A DNA stretch of 60,000 nt, from NCBI GenBank assembly GCA_914767715.1, contig OU612073.1:21516001-21576000 (forward strand), given 5' to 3'. Below are positions 35,740 to 45,900 of the stretch, piece by piece. The DNA comes from Membranipora membranacea. Its lineage: Eukaryota; Bryozoa; Gymnolaemata; Cheilostomatida; Membraniporidae. The notes under the pieces were generated by a model, which searched no databases, had not been told where the DNA came from, and saw nothing but the letters and a program-made list of their open reading frames with translations. The translations under genes were made by a program, and so were the position numbers. Within the stretch, counting starts at the first letter, position 1. The number at the start of each line of letters is the position of its first letter.

Positions 35740-38700
35740 TTAATAATGGTGGTGGTTGTTTTTATTGTTCTTGTTCTCAAAGTACATGAAATCCTACAAA
35801 TAAATAACAAAATACTCTATCAAATTATAGAGTTATTTCTATATTGAAAGTACCAGATGTTCAAACAATGTTTGAAAGCAAGATGTTGTCATCTTGTTTT
35901 GCAAAACCTATCTTGAATTACCAGGCAGTTTTGTAAAGGAATGTTAGGGACCTCACTGCATATTCCCCAACCATATTTAGCAGCTGGATACTCAATCGTT
36001 AAAAATGTTTAAATCGCGCATCCCTGTATTGCCATATGGATCAGAAGCTAGAATCATATGTGAGACAGGATGAGATAACTTACAATCAAGAAAAGAGCTC
36101 CGATCATACAAGCTTTCATCCTTACATCCAGGTCCATAGGGAAGGTAATTCCAAAGTTATCAGCAGTAGTAAACATTTCTCTCACATATCCAGACCACTG
36201 CTTACTGATCTTACCGATCTCTACTTCTGTCTCCCCACTTCGGACCTACAGCGAGAAAAATGTTCAATATGACAACAAATAAGTTCACAGCGGTCTAGGA
36301 GTTGTCTCTTTTAATTAAAGACTGCCAAAATCGCAATCTGATCGCTCATTCAATGAGTTAGTGATACCTGCTAGGGTTTAGCTCAGAAATTGAGCGATAT
36401 TATAGTGATAATGTGCTTTAGTAATGCGTCGCTCATTCCCCCAAGGCCGATAACAAAACAAACTATTCAAACTGCAGCAGCATTGATACTTGGGAGATTT
36501 TATATGAGCGCCAAGGCCAATATCATTCCTTGTGTGTTTATCTTCAATGGTTCAGAATAATCTTGAAATTGCGAAAATGGGGGACCTAAGCTTACAGCGA
36601 AATCCTGATCCTTGGTGCAGAGAGGTCCCTGACAGATAACTCCCGGTCCTTCTATGTTGAATATGAGATTGTCGGCACCGTCGTAGATGTTAAACTTTGG
36701 CGGTAAACAACTCAATCTGAAATGAGTCAATGGTTGATATTTTAGTGTCAATACAATGTGATATTTTAAATCCTGATATCAAAGCGAATGGGGGGGTATA
36801 TGTCTTTGCTGTCAGTACAGGTGGAAATTATTTCTCCTGTGCATTTCATCTGCGTAATCAGGACAGTGCATCCTGCACATATTTTACGACATGGAAGGCT
36901 TCCCAACCATTGCAAGGACATGCCCTATAAATGCTACAAAAGCTGTCAGCATAATTATGGATCCTCATAGACAACAAAATAAATCTTACTGTTGTTTGAC
37001 TCTTCCGATATTATTGCCCGGTGGAGCCTCGATGGTCACTTCCATAGCACAGCAGTCACAACCTGCACAACAGTGACATCCGGCACAGCACTTAAACTCC
37101 CTTGTCACCCGAATCACCTCCTGCAGAAGTATGAGTCAACTGGATGGTGATACTCTGTCTCAAACTCGACATGATCCAATATTTAGGCAGGTTCAAACCA
37201 ACTGTTTTGGTTATACAAAATTGAGAAACCCTTGTAATGTTTCACAGGGCTTGTTTTTATGACAATGGCCACACAATAACATACTCAACCTTTAATGTGA
37301 ATCATAGAAAATAAAAATCACGAAAACCCAAGAGAGGGAGCAGGCCGATGGTATTTTATTCTGGATGCTCATACCTGTCCTGCATTATCTGTAATGTGCA
37401 TGACGAATCCTCTGCCAGGTCCACAGCATTGTCTCTGGAAGGTATCTGACTCCTCGGCAGCGAAGAATACCTGCTGTCCCATACTGTTCTTTATAGCGTA
37501 TTTATTACTCGTCTCCCAGTTTGTAAAGACTATGAGGACAGGAATAAAGGGATATAGCAAGCGTACAGGGACGTCATTAATCAAAAGCTGGAGGAGCGAT
37601 GTAAAAAAAACACAGATTGGCACCGAACTAACTCAATTCATACGCTATAGGTTGGGTTATGCATGGAAATCTTATCACTAACACGATGGTGGCAACTCCC
37701 AATTGCTTTGATTTATTTCAGCTATGTTCTGCCAGGGAGTTTGGGACAGCAGTATGTCCCAAACTCCCTGGTTCTGCTGTGTTAAAATCATTGAAAACAG
37801 ATTGGCTAAATATGAAATGAATTATTCTCATGTTATGTTCTTCCATAACAAATCCCAAATTAGCAAAAACTGTTAAACACAAAACCTCTTTAAGGCTTTT
37901 AGACAGGAGTACAATTGGTCCTATTTTGTTGCACATACGTTTATATACATAATTTGAATTAATAGTAGAAGCTTATCAAAGTCACGAATGCATTCATAAA
38001 CCTAATTGAGAAACTTTCTGTATTCTTGGTTGGTCCATCTGGTACAATGAAGCCAAAGCATAAATCTAATTCTATTATAAAGTTGCAAGTAAAACTCATA
38101 GTGCATTATGCACTATTACCACTAAACTATTTGGTGTGCCAGAGTCTCAACATACAATTCACATGCATTCGGCTTAGGCAACAAAATTTAATACATGATA
38201 ACCAGGCAATTATTGATTCCTGATTCCGTTTCAAGGACAACAAAAATACAGATTTATTCTTGAGCTACTTTTCACAGCATGGAGTAGTAGTGGTTTCAAG
38301 TACCCAAACAAGCAAATTCAACAATCAGCTTTAGCTAGCCTCTAGCAACTGATAATATTAATTGTAACGCAGAGCTAAACTGAGGCAAAAAAGTGGTTTA
38401 GCTCGTATAAACCGGTGTTGGAATGACTGAGACTTTGCCGCTGCAGTTGACCTGTTTGCTTCTCTTTTGGCCATAGCTATTCCTACATATAAATAAGGAC
38501 ATTTCTATTCCAAAATATATGCTTTTGACCTGAACTAAGGCAGTATTCAGTCCATCTCCTACCATGTAATAATGTCAAAATACCGAGAGAGCATGATTTG
38601 ACTTTTATTGTAAAGTGTTGTTAGTTTTACACAAAAGAGGCCAAGCGTTCTCTCATTGGTTTATGTTTATATAGGATTGAGAGGCTGCATTCATTCAAAT

Positions 38701-40487
38701 CAGAATAATACAGTTTGATATCTATGACCATATGAAAACCATGAGTTATTTTATTTTCGATAATTGGTTCTGTAGAGCTACTATTTACCAGATGATGACT
38801 TATTTCATCAATTATTCATGTATTTAGTTACTTCCTGACAAAGATTAAACTTTTTGATCAATATTTCTTGATGTCATCTCAATTAACAATATCAACATTT
38901 TCAATGTCTGCATCAGTGAATTGAGATTCAATGATACAGACAGAGGAGACAGGTGACATCAGCACAATTGTATTGAATTCCAAGCAGCACCATTTTTAAA
39001 CCCTATACAATTATCAGGGTCGAGAGACAAGTTGACGAGAGATTGTGCACATAGCTCATTATGTTACATCTTATATCTCTACTTGTTCCTTCCTGATACC
39101 AGGGGCCAGGGCAAACTGACAGGCCATTCTCTGACTGTTCAGGACAACTCCAGCTTTGTTTTCACCCAGCAAAAGTTATTGTACATTTAGTTAGGATTTG
39201 TGTAAATCTGCGCATAGGAAGTCACAACTCATTATAGGAAAGTGGGTCCAAGAAGCTATGATGAAACTCGATACTATACTCATTTGAACCGAGCTAGCTG
39301 TTCCATCTACTCGTGTAACAAATCTATAAATTAACTGGAAAAGTTGATGATGGCTGCGCCCTCATTGAAAGCATAGGAAAAGGATTAAGGCGACTAATGA
39401 TCCTACATATCTGTGCCACCCTTGGACCATACCAGCTTTATTCTCGCTTGACGCAACTGCTACACCATGGCTCGAGGTTCAGCAGCCGGTTGCAGTCCGC
39501 TCAAACATTGTAGATGTAGTATACGGTCATATTTTTTAGTCCTGTCTAGTGTCGGAGTCATTACTGACCAAGACTAAATAACGGAGGGCCTGAATTGTAT
39601 ACTGGAATGCATACTGACCTTCAAACAGCTCTATCTGCTGATGTACGAGTATCTGATCGATCTGTGTGAGATACTCCAGGCCAGGAGGACATCCCGATAT
39701 AGCTTCAGGCTTTGCCATCCACTGTTGCTGTTGTTGCTGCTGGGGTGGTGGTCCTAGTACAAAGAAAATACATACTCATTACTACCAGTCTTTCCCTTAT
39801 AGCACCTTAAAATCTTGGTGCTTTGTTGCATGCATTTTCCCAATTCTAGAAAGCTAAATGAAGTAGCCTAGAAACAATATGATTGAACAAACCATGTCGG
39901 AATATATGTCTATAGAAGCTTTGTTGGGATCTCATCTTGCTGGAGCTACGCACAGACTCCAAAGGCTGAGCTCACAGCTCCCTACCTAGCGTTACTTCCC
40001 TCACTCCAGAATCCCATCTATGGCCTGTCATTCTAAACGCTTGAATTTGCTAGCAACACTGGTTTTTTTGATAAAACAGATTAGTAAAAACTTTATACCT
40101 TATAGGTAGGAGAAAATGTCTAACGGCTACCATATAAAAGGCTATAAATGAATACATTGTAATAGTCGCTGTTTGCCTGTATAAAACAACTAATTTCAAA
40201 CCCAACAGCATACTCAGGAGATATCTTCATTTCCATCATCATTGATTGAATAACTCACCCTGTGGTTGTCCATAACCTGGTTGGGGTTGCCCATAGCCTT
40301 GCTGTTGTTGTGGCGGCGGTCCATAGCCCTGTTGAGGAGGGGGCTGTCCATAGCCTTGTTGAGGAGGGGGTTGCCCATAGCCTTGTTGGGGAGGGGGTTG
40401 TCCATAACCTTGCTGTTGCGGAGGCTGTCCTTGTTGGGGTGGTGGCTGTCCGTAGCCTTGTTGCGGAGGAGGTGCAGATTCAGCCAT
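35740..40487 (-). CDS. PLSCR: Phospholipid scramblase A
   Basis: Seven exons (40487-40259, 39753-39619, 37529-37375, 37120-36990, 36716-36596, 36245-36084, 35793-35740) give 328 residues. Residues 5-87 are a Pro/Gln/Gly/Tyr-rich tail of GYGQPPPQQ repeats, as in the WW/SH3-binding N-terminus of animal scramblases. The scramblase domain starts at [14 protein letters not shown] (97 on) and includes [12 protein letters not shown] and [10 protein letters not shown] dense cysteine cluster at 184-197 ([14 protein letters not shown]) matches the palmitoylation site of the family. [11 protein letters not shown] (285-295) is the calcium-loop region, and [12 protein letters not shown] is the membrane helix before DFMYFE. 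The protein would move phospholipids between leaflets, or act as a membrane-bound signalling adaptor, at the plasma membrane. The external tail is Asn/His-rich ([11 protein letters not shown]). Only one last exon is seen, unlike genes B and C. Confidence 0.95.
37732..37771. repeat. Perfect fold-back, CAGGGAGTTTGGGACA family
   Basis: The arms ccagggagtttgggaca and tgtcccaaactccctgg are exact complements with a 6-nt loop, in scramblase A intron 2. Related hairpins occur at 3535-3578 and 20314-20333, and short ccagggag-type palindromes at 58732-58749. Confidence 0.8.
40283..40487 (-). repeat. Coding repeat: GYGQPPPQQ units of scramblase A
   Basis: The first coding exon is built from six or so units of about 27 nt encoding GYGQPPPQQ and shortened variants. 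Codon choice differs slightly between units, so the repeat is kept at protein level. Long frames on the other strand and in other frames here are by-products of this repeat. Confidence 0.85.
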
Positions 40488-41350
40488 ACTGTGCAAATAG
40501 AATAGTAAATATGAATATAGTATATCATTATAAGTGCATACTACGACCATCAGCAAGTGTCTCTAGCTAGATCTTCCTCCTTCAATCCGAGCAGTCATAT
40601 CTTCTGAGGGTTTTTGGGGAATTGCATAAAATTTGGCTCTATTCTCACACATATAATGGAGGGCCAAAGACAAAAAGGGATCTTGCTATTTATGTTGCTA
40701 TAATATTCCATATAACTGACTCTTGCTAATTTTTTTGTGTACAGAAAATTAGCTAGTTAGTTAGTAATTTCCCAAATTTTGCCTTGCTGCAGTTGAGGCA
40801 CTCAAATGTTTTGCGTGATTCGAAAACCTTATCGCAGTTGATAATAGGAGCGCCATATGCTAACCATAAAATACTTACTTAGAGTTTACGAAGGCTAATT
40901 CCAATAGAATGTTATTGACAAAAATAAAATCCACCAGATTCTGTTCTCGCTTCAAGTTGCATGCAATCCTTGACACCCAATAAAGCGCTGAAGTAAGCGC
41001 AAGTTCTCTGGACTATTATGTCATATCACTAGGCAATCACAATGGTCAGCGGCTCTGTTCAATATACAAAGGTGAATTATTACAAGCTTTTGTTTGCATT
41101 CATTTAACAACTTATAAGCCTGTTCTTGTATTTTATACAGTTTCATTGATTATATTAAAGTGACTAGAAAACAATCACAATTGCTGCCACGCTGACTGAC
41201 TATAGAATATAGACAAACAGTTTTACTCAATGTTACTGCATGTTTGGGGACTTGACTTGATGACAGAAAGAACCTTTTACACCAACACCAAGTTACCAGT
41301 AATAATTTGTTATATCGACTAAAGCCCAGAAATTCCATAATAATTTTAAG

Positions 41351-41385
41351 TTATTATGATTATTATTATTATTATTATTATTATT
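41351..41385. repeat. (TTA)n microsatellite
   Basis: About eleven TTA/ATT triplets run with a single TGA interruption near the start. It is non-coding. Confidence 0.85.
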
Positions 41386-42577
41386 GTTTGTGTCACAACA
41401 TTTTCTGTCAGTGATTAAATATCATCCGCGTAAATCCACTAGACTTTGATTGACAGTAGCATAAGCAGGCCCGATAGGTCCATCTGCTGAATGCTTTTGT
41501 TCCTCTCCTTTAACTCCGAATAGCCTAGGCCAGTGAGGCATATGACAGGGACCACTTTGGTCTTCGTCTTCCACATTCCTCTGAATTCCGTGGCCAAGTC
41601 CTGATTATTGGTGTTATGATATTAAATGTGTAATATTCAATGATACATCGATCTGAGAGCAGCTTAGCTTACTCAAGAGCATTTAAATTATACGGTTTCA
41701 TACGGATTATTGTTGTTGACAGACTCTGGACGGCTCATGCATGAAATTCGATCATTTATTATTTCAATCATAACTCCTGGCCTGTCTGGCCTAGCTTTAT
41801 TGTTCTGTTGGGAGCAAGAGTGAGCCTGTATAATAACATTGGTTAAAGCAAACTCTTTGACAAAACCCCTGATTTGTTAGAGAGTCGTTTCTGATTTGTT
41901 GAAGAGTTGTTTCCCTTGCATCAGAAGCAGACAACTTTGCCCCATCAGGGAGTTGAAACCCTCCCTGGATCCCTACCGGCTGAAAATTTTGTTGATTTTA
42001 CAGATTTCATGTAAATGACAAAGAAAGTAAACAACCTTACTTAAAAAGATAACCACCATCATGTTGCATTTCACTTATGATTTGGTGATTCAAACTAGTT
42101 TGAGCCTACAATAGGCCATAAAGTCTTTCACAACTGTGCATAGTTCAGAACAAGCATATTCCCGATATCTATCTGAGAGATATTACATCGCTAGAATACT
42201 TCTCAGCCACAAGGCAGCAGGAAAAGTACACAATTATTGTACAAATCAACTGCTGTAACTTTACATTTGTAATCATAACCCAAAGCTACCTCCTTGCCCT
42301 ACCATAACACAAGCCAGACAAAACCTATAGACAGAGTAAGTCAACGATTTATATTTTATTACTGTAATGATTAGAAAAAAAAAACTGCTGAAAAATCACA
42401 GGGAAATAGTAAAAGATTATAAATGAGCTCAGATAACACACAAATTTCTGTCCCTGTCAAAGATTCAGAACACAGCAGTTAAGACATGAGCAGCTCATCA
42501 AAAAAAAAAGAAAAAAGAAACATTAATCGGCTGGCAGGATGTGAGGTAAGAAAATGACAGTATTAATAAAAACGAAT

Positions 42578-42664
42578 GAGGTATTATTGGCCAGCAGAAG
42601 ATATAGGTCAAGTCAGGGTTAGACACCTGTGCCCACAGCATTTTCTGCTGGCCAATAATACCTC
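42578..42664. repeat. 22-nt perfect inverted repeat with 43-nt spacer
   Basis: gaggtattattggccagcag plus aa at 42578-42599 is exactly complementary to 42643-42664. The compact terminal inverted repeats and short core resemble a tiny MITE or solo fold-back. No target duplication is evident. Confidence 0.75.
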
Positions 42665-42935
42665 AAACGAATAGTCTGATAATGGCTAACAGAGTAGTAC
42701 AATCGTTATTGTGATAATTGAGTAAGACATGAGCAATAATCATGGGTAAAACCCGCTCCTTGACCATCAAACACAGGTTAAGTCCTTATTCCATCCCAGA
42801 TACGAAAAGTTGACAGCCGGATTTGGTTGAACACAACATTGCTCATCTTCAGTTAGGAAGGAGGTTGAGATGACCTCTAACTTTTTGTGCTGATAGATAT
42901 ATTAGATGTGTGTAATGAGAATTGGCAGTTTTAGA

Positions 42936-42977
42936 TCAATTATCATCATTGTCTTCTTCCTCAAAGTACATAAAATC
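42936..42977 (-). other. Distal alternative last exon of scramblase B
   Basis: The acceptor ttttatag is followed by codons for [13 protein letters not shown] and TGA. The shared DFMYFE joins the membrane-helix exon in phase 0, and the tail is strongly acidic. It lies about 1.05 kb beyond the proximal copy. Confidence 0.75.
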
Positions 42978-45900
42978 CTATAAAATATCAAAAATATAAA
43001 GCTGTTAGAGAAAGACGTCCAAATTTTTCAACAACCCATCCAGTTCCAAAATTTTAATCCAAACTAAGCCTTCTAAGCAAACTGGTGCATCAAGTTGTTG
43101 CTTGTTCTGAGTTTTATTGTGGTGATTAAAAAGTGGAACAGGGACTGAGATTAAAGATATATATAGACATTAATAATTACAGGGTAAGGTATGTACCAGT
43201 AGCCTTGTCACGCAGCCACTGGTTTCGGTTTTTTTTGTGGCAGCGTGACAAGGCTAATGTACCAGTATGACCAGTATTTTATATTGAAATATTCCGGTTA
43301 TCATATTATTGAGATATTAAGAAATATAATTTTGACCTCAACTTATCTCATCCAACCTTGAAATGAAGTTTTTAAGTCTTTTTTTTAAATAGTTAAATAT
43401 GATGCCATAAGATATTTTCAGTTACTTTTGATACTATGTTACTATTATATTATTATTACACGACATCTTAAACATCTTGGAAAATCATCATATTTAGCCA
43501 TATCACAGAAGCAAATAAATTTCAAGGTCAAACAAAGGTTGACATGTGTCTTCCATTGCTCCATGACCACTGACTAGAATAGTGCGAGACCTCACAGGTT
43601 TACTAAGTAGTGCAAAAAGTTAATATTCCACAGTGAATAGATACTGGTGTCCTGTATTCTTTAATAACTGATAATAAGAAGCAGGCTCATAAACACACGG
43701 AGATAGGAGTAAGAGGTAGCTCAGTTGGTTAGAGCACCTGCCCTTTGACGGGCAGGCATTGGAGGTCTCGGGTTTGAATCCCACTGCAGTCTACTGACTA
43801 CTGGGCTCAATTGACGCCCTAAGTATGCTCCGACATGCCTGCAAACTGAGAGCAACTTGGCGCCAAATATGGCGGCCGCACCCTTAAGGCACCTGTATTT
43901 CACAGTCTTCGGACAGAGACAAACTTAACCCACACATAACCCACACATAACCCACACATAGAATTAGAACTCTAAGTGGACTTACAAGTGTTAATGACAG
44001 CAGGTAAAGTGGAGCATGCTATGTGGAGATTAATTGTTGTTGTCCTCATCTTTTTTCTCAAAGTACATGAAGTCCTTAAATTGAATCATAAAAATGTTCA
44101 GTGTCTAGCGATAAGCGTGCAATAAGCATGCAGTAAGTGTGCAATATGCTTGCGATAGGGATGCAATGGGAGCGCAATAAATGTGCCATGAACGGCAATG
44201 CAATAAGCAGTTTGTGAAAATACATAAGATTAGATTGTGTTAGCAAAAAATAAAGGGTTGAAAAAAGTGTAATCCTATCATTATGTGTTCATGTGGAGAA
44301 AAGAGCTGGCCCTGTTATATCTCTTGATTTCTTGATATAACAAGCACAACAGCACAACTCAACGCTTTCATGTCTCAGACTTACGATAAGGAAGAGAGCT
44401 CCGAGCAGAGAGGCTTTGACTTTAACATCCAGATCAGCAGGGAAGTTAATGCCAAAGTTATCAGCTTTAGTAAACCATTCCTTGGCTAATCCAGACCACT
44501 GCTTACTAATCTTACCAACAACGTGCTCCATATCGGGCGAATATATCTGCAATTGGTAAACCGTTATCATTTGTAGTTGTCTCCTTTTAAAGAAGGGCCA
44601 GATAACTGACCACTCAAACTTTTTTTAATTAATAGAATGATGAACTTCCTTTTTGACTTCAAAATAGTAAGGTAGACTGAATTGAAAATAATATGCAAAT
44701 TTGGGTAAGCAATTTTAAGCTGCAAGACAATTAAAAGTCAACAGCCAATATTTGGGAAATTAGTATGAGGCACAGTGTTCATTACAGTGTTAGATATTGC
44801 ATACAGTTCGGTGAAAGCTGTTCGATCAACCTTGGCAATGAGGTGTTGAATTATTTTGAAGTTTAATTGGTAAATACTAGGGGATGATATTACTATTTGC
44901 CAGCCTATAAAATATACTCTTATAACAAAGATGACATGAATCTAAAGTAAGAGTTGAATTTTTATAGCAGGTCTTGGGTGAGTTTGGAATGTGTAAGGAC
45001 CTACATTGAATTCAACATCACTTGTACAGCATATGCCTTGGCATATACAGACAGGCCCTTCTATCCTGAACACCATGCTGCCGCTACCATCATAGAGAGC
45101 GTACTTAGGAGCCAGGAAACTTTGCCTGTAACAAGAGAATGTAACACTAATGTGTTGTTTCTATCGATTAAAATTTTAAAGCAAAGCTGGAGACTTGAAA
45201 TATACTAACATCAGAACGTTTACATATAATTGATATATATATATTACTCTCAGCCTCATATCCAGCATCCGCATTGCTCAGGGGGGACTTTTAACAAAAA
45301 TGAGCGATGCTTTCAGAACCAAATAATCTCAGCGCTTGCAATCCTCAGTTGGACAATTTTGTTCCCGAATTGTTGACAGGGATTGTTTAGATGAGAACCA
45401 TAGCAGGTCTTGCCTTCACAGCTATGGGGTGATCAGATAGTGATTACAGCATTATTTATTGTAAGACAACCCAGGTTGGATACAAAATGATGGATGAGGT
45501 CTTTTCAGATTCAGGCATTATCAAATGAATGAGTATGAATTCAAAGGATAGAGAACGTGTCATCTTCATCATATGTCTATCTATGTCGATGTTACCTATA
45601 TTTTACAGTAATCTTTGGGTAGTTGGCTGAAAATGCGACAGCACTTACGATTGTCTCACAGATCCGACAACAGTGCCAGGAGGTGATTCTATGTTGACAA
45701 CCATAGCACAGCAGTCAGACCCAGCGCACCAGGAACATCCAGCGCAGCATTTAAACTCCCTCGTCACTCTCATTACCTCCTGTAACAAAAGAGTTAAGTT
45801 GTAACGAAAACCTTGATGGCAGGGGTGGTTCTGACTCCATATAATAATTACTTTTATGATGGGCGGCGATACTCACAATACATAAGCAACAATATTTTTA

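Larger units (their letters stand above)
40488..42935. other. Spacer between scramblases A and B
   Basis: No gene is visible in 2.45 kb. It contains a (TTA)n microsatellite at about 41351-41385, a cagggagtt/ccctccctgg imperfect hairpin near 41946-41968, and an inverted repeat at 42578-42664. The left part should hold the scramblase A promoter. Confidence 0.55.

Noticed and set aside
40262-40570. Plus-strand frames opposite scramblase A exon 1
   Set aside because: Shadows of the GYGQPPPQQ coding repeat on the minus strand, which has the correct family context.
43713-43787. Functional tRNA gene
   Set aside because: A and B boxes are present, but the anticodon arm needs an 8-nt loop, the acceptor stem does not close, and a SINE body and tail repeats follow.
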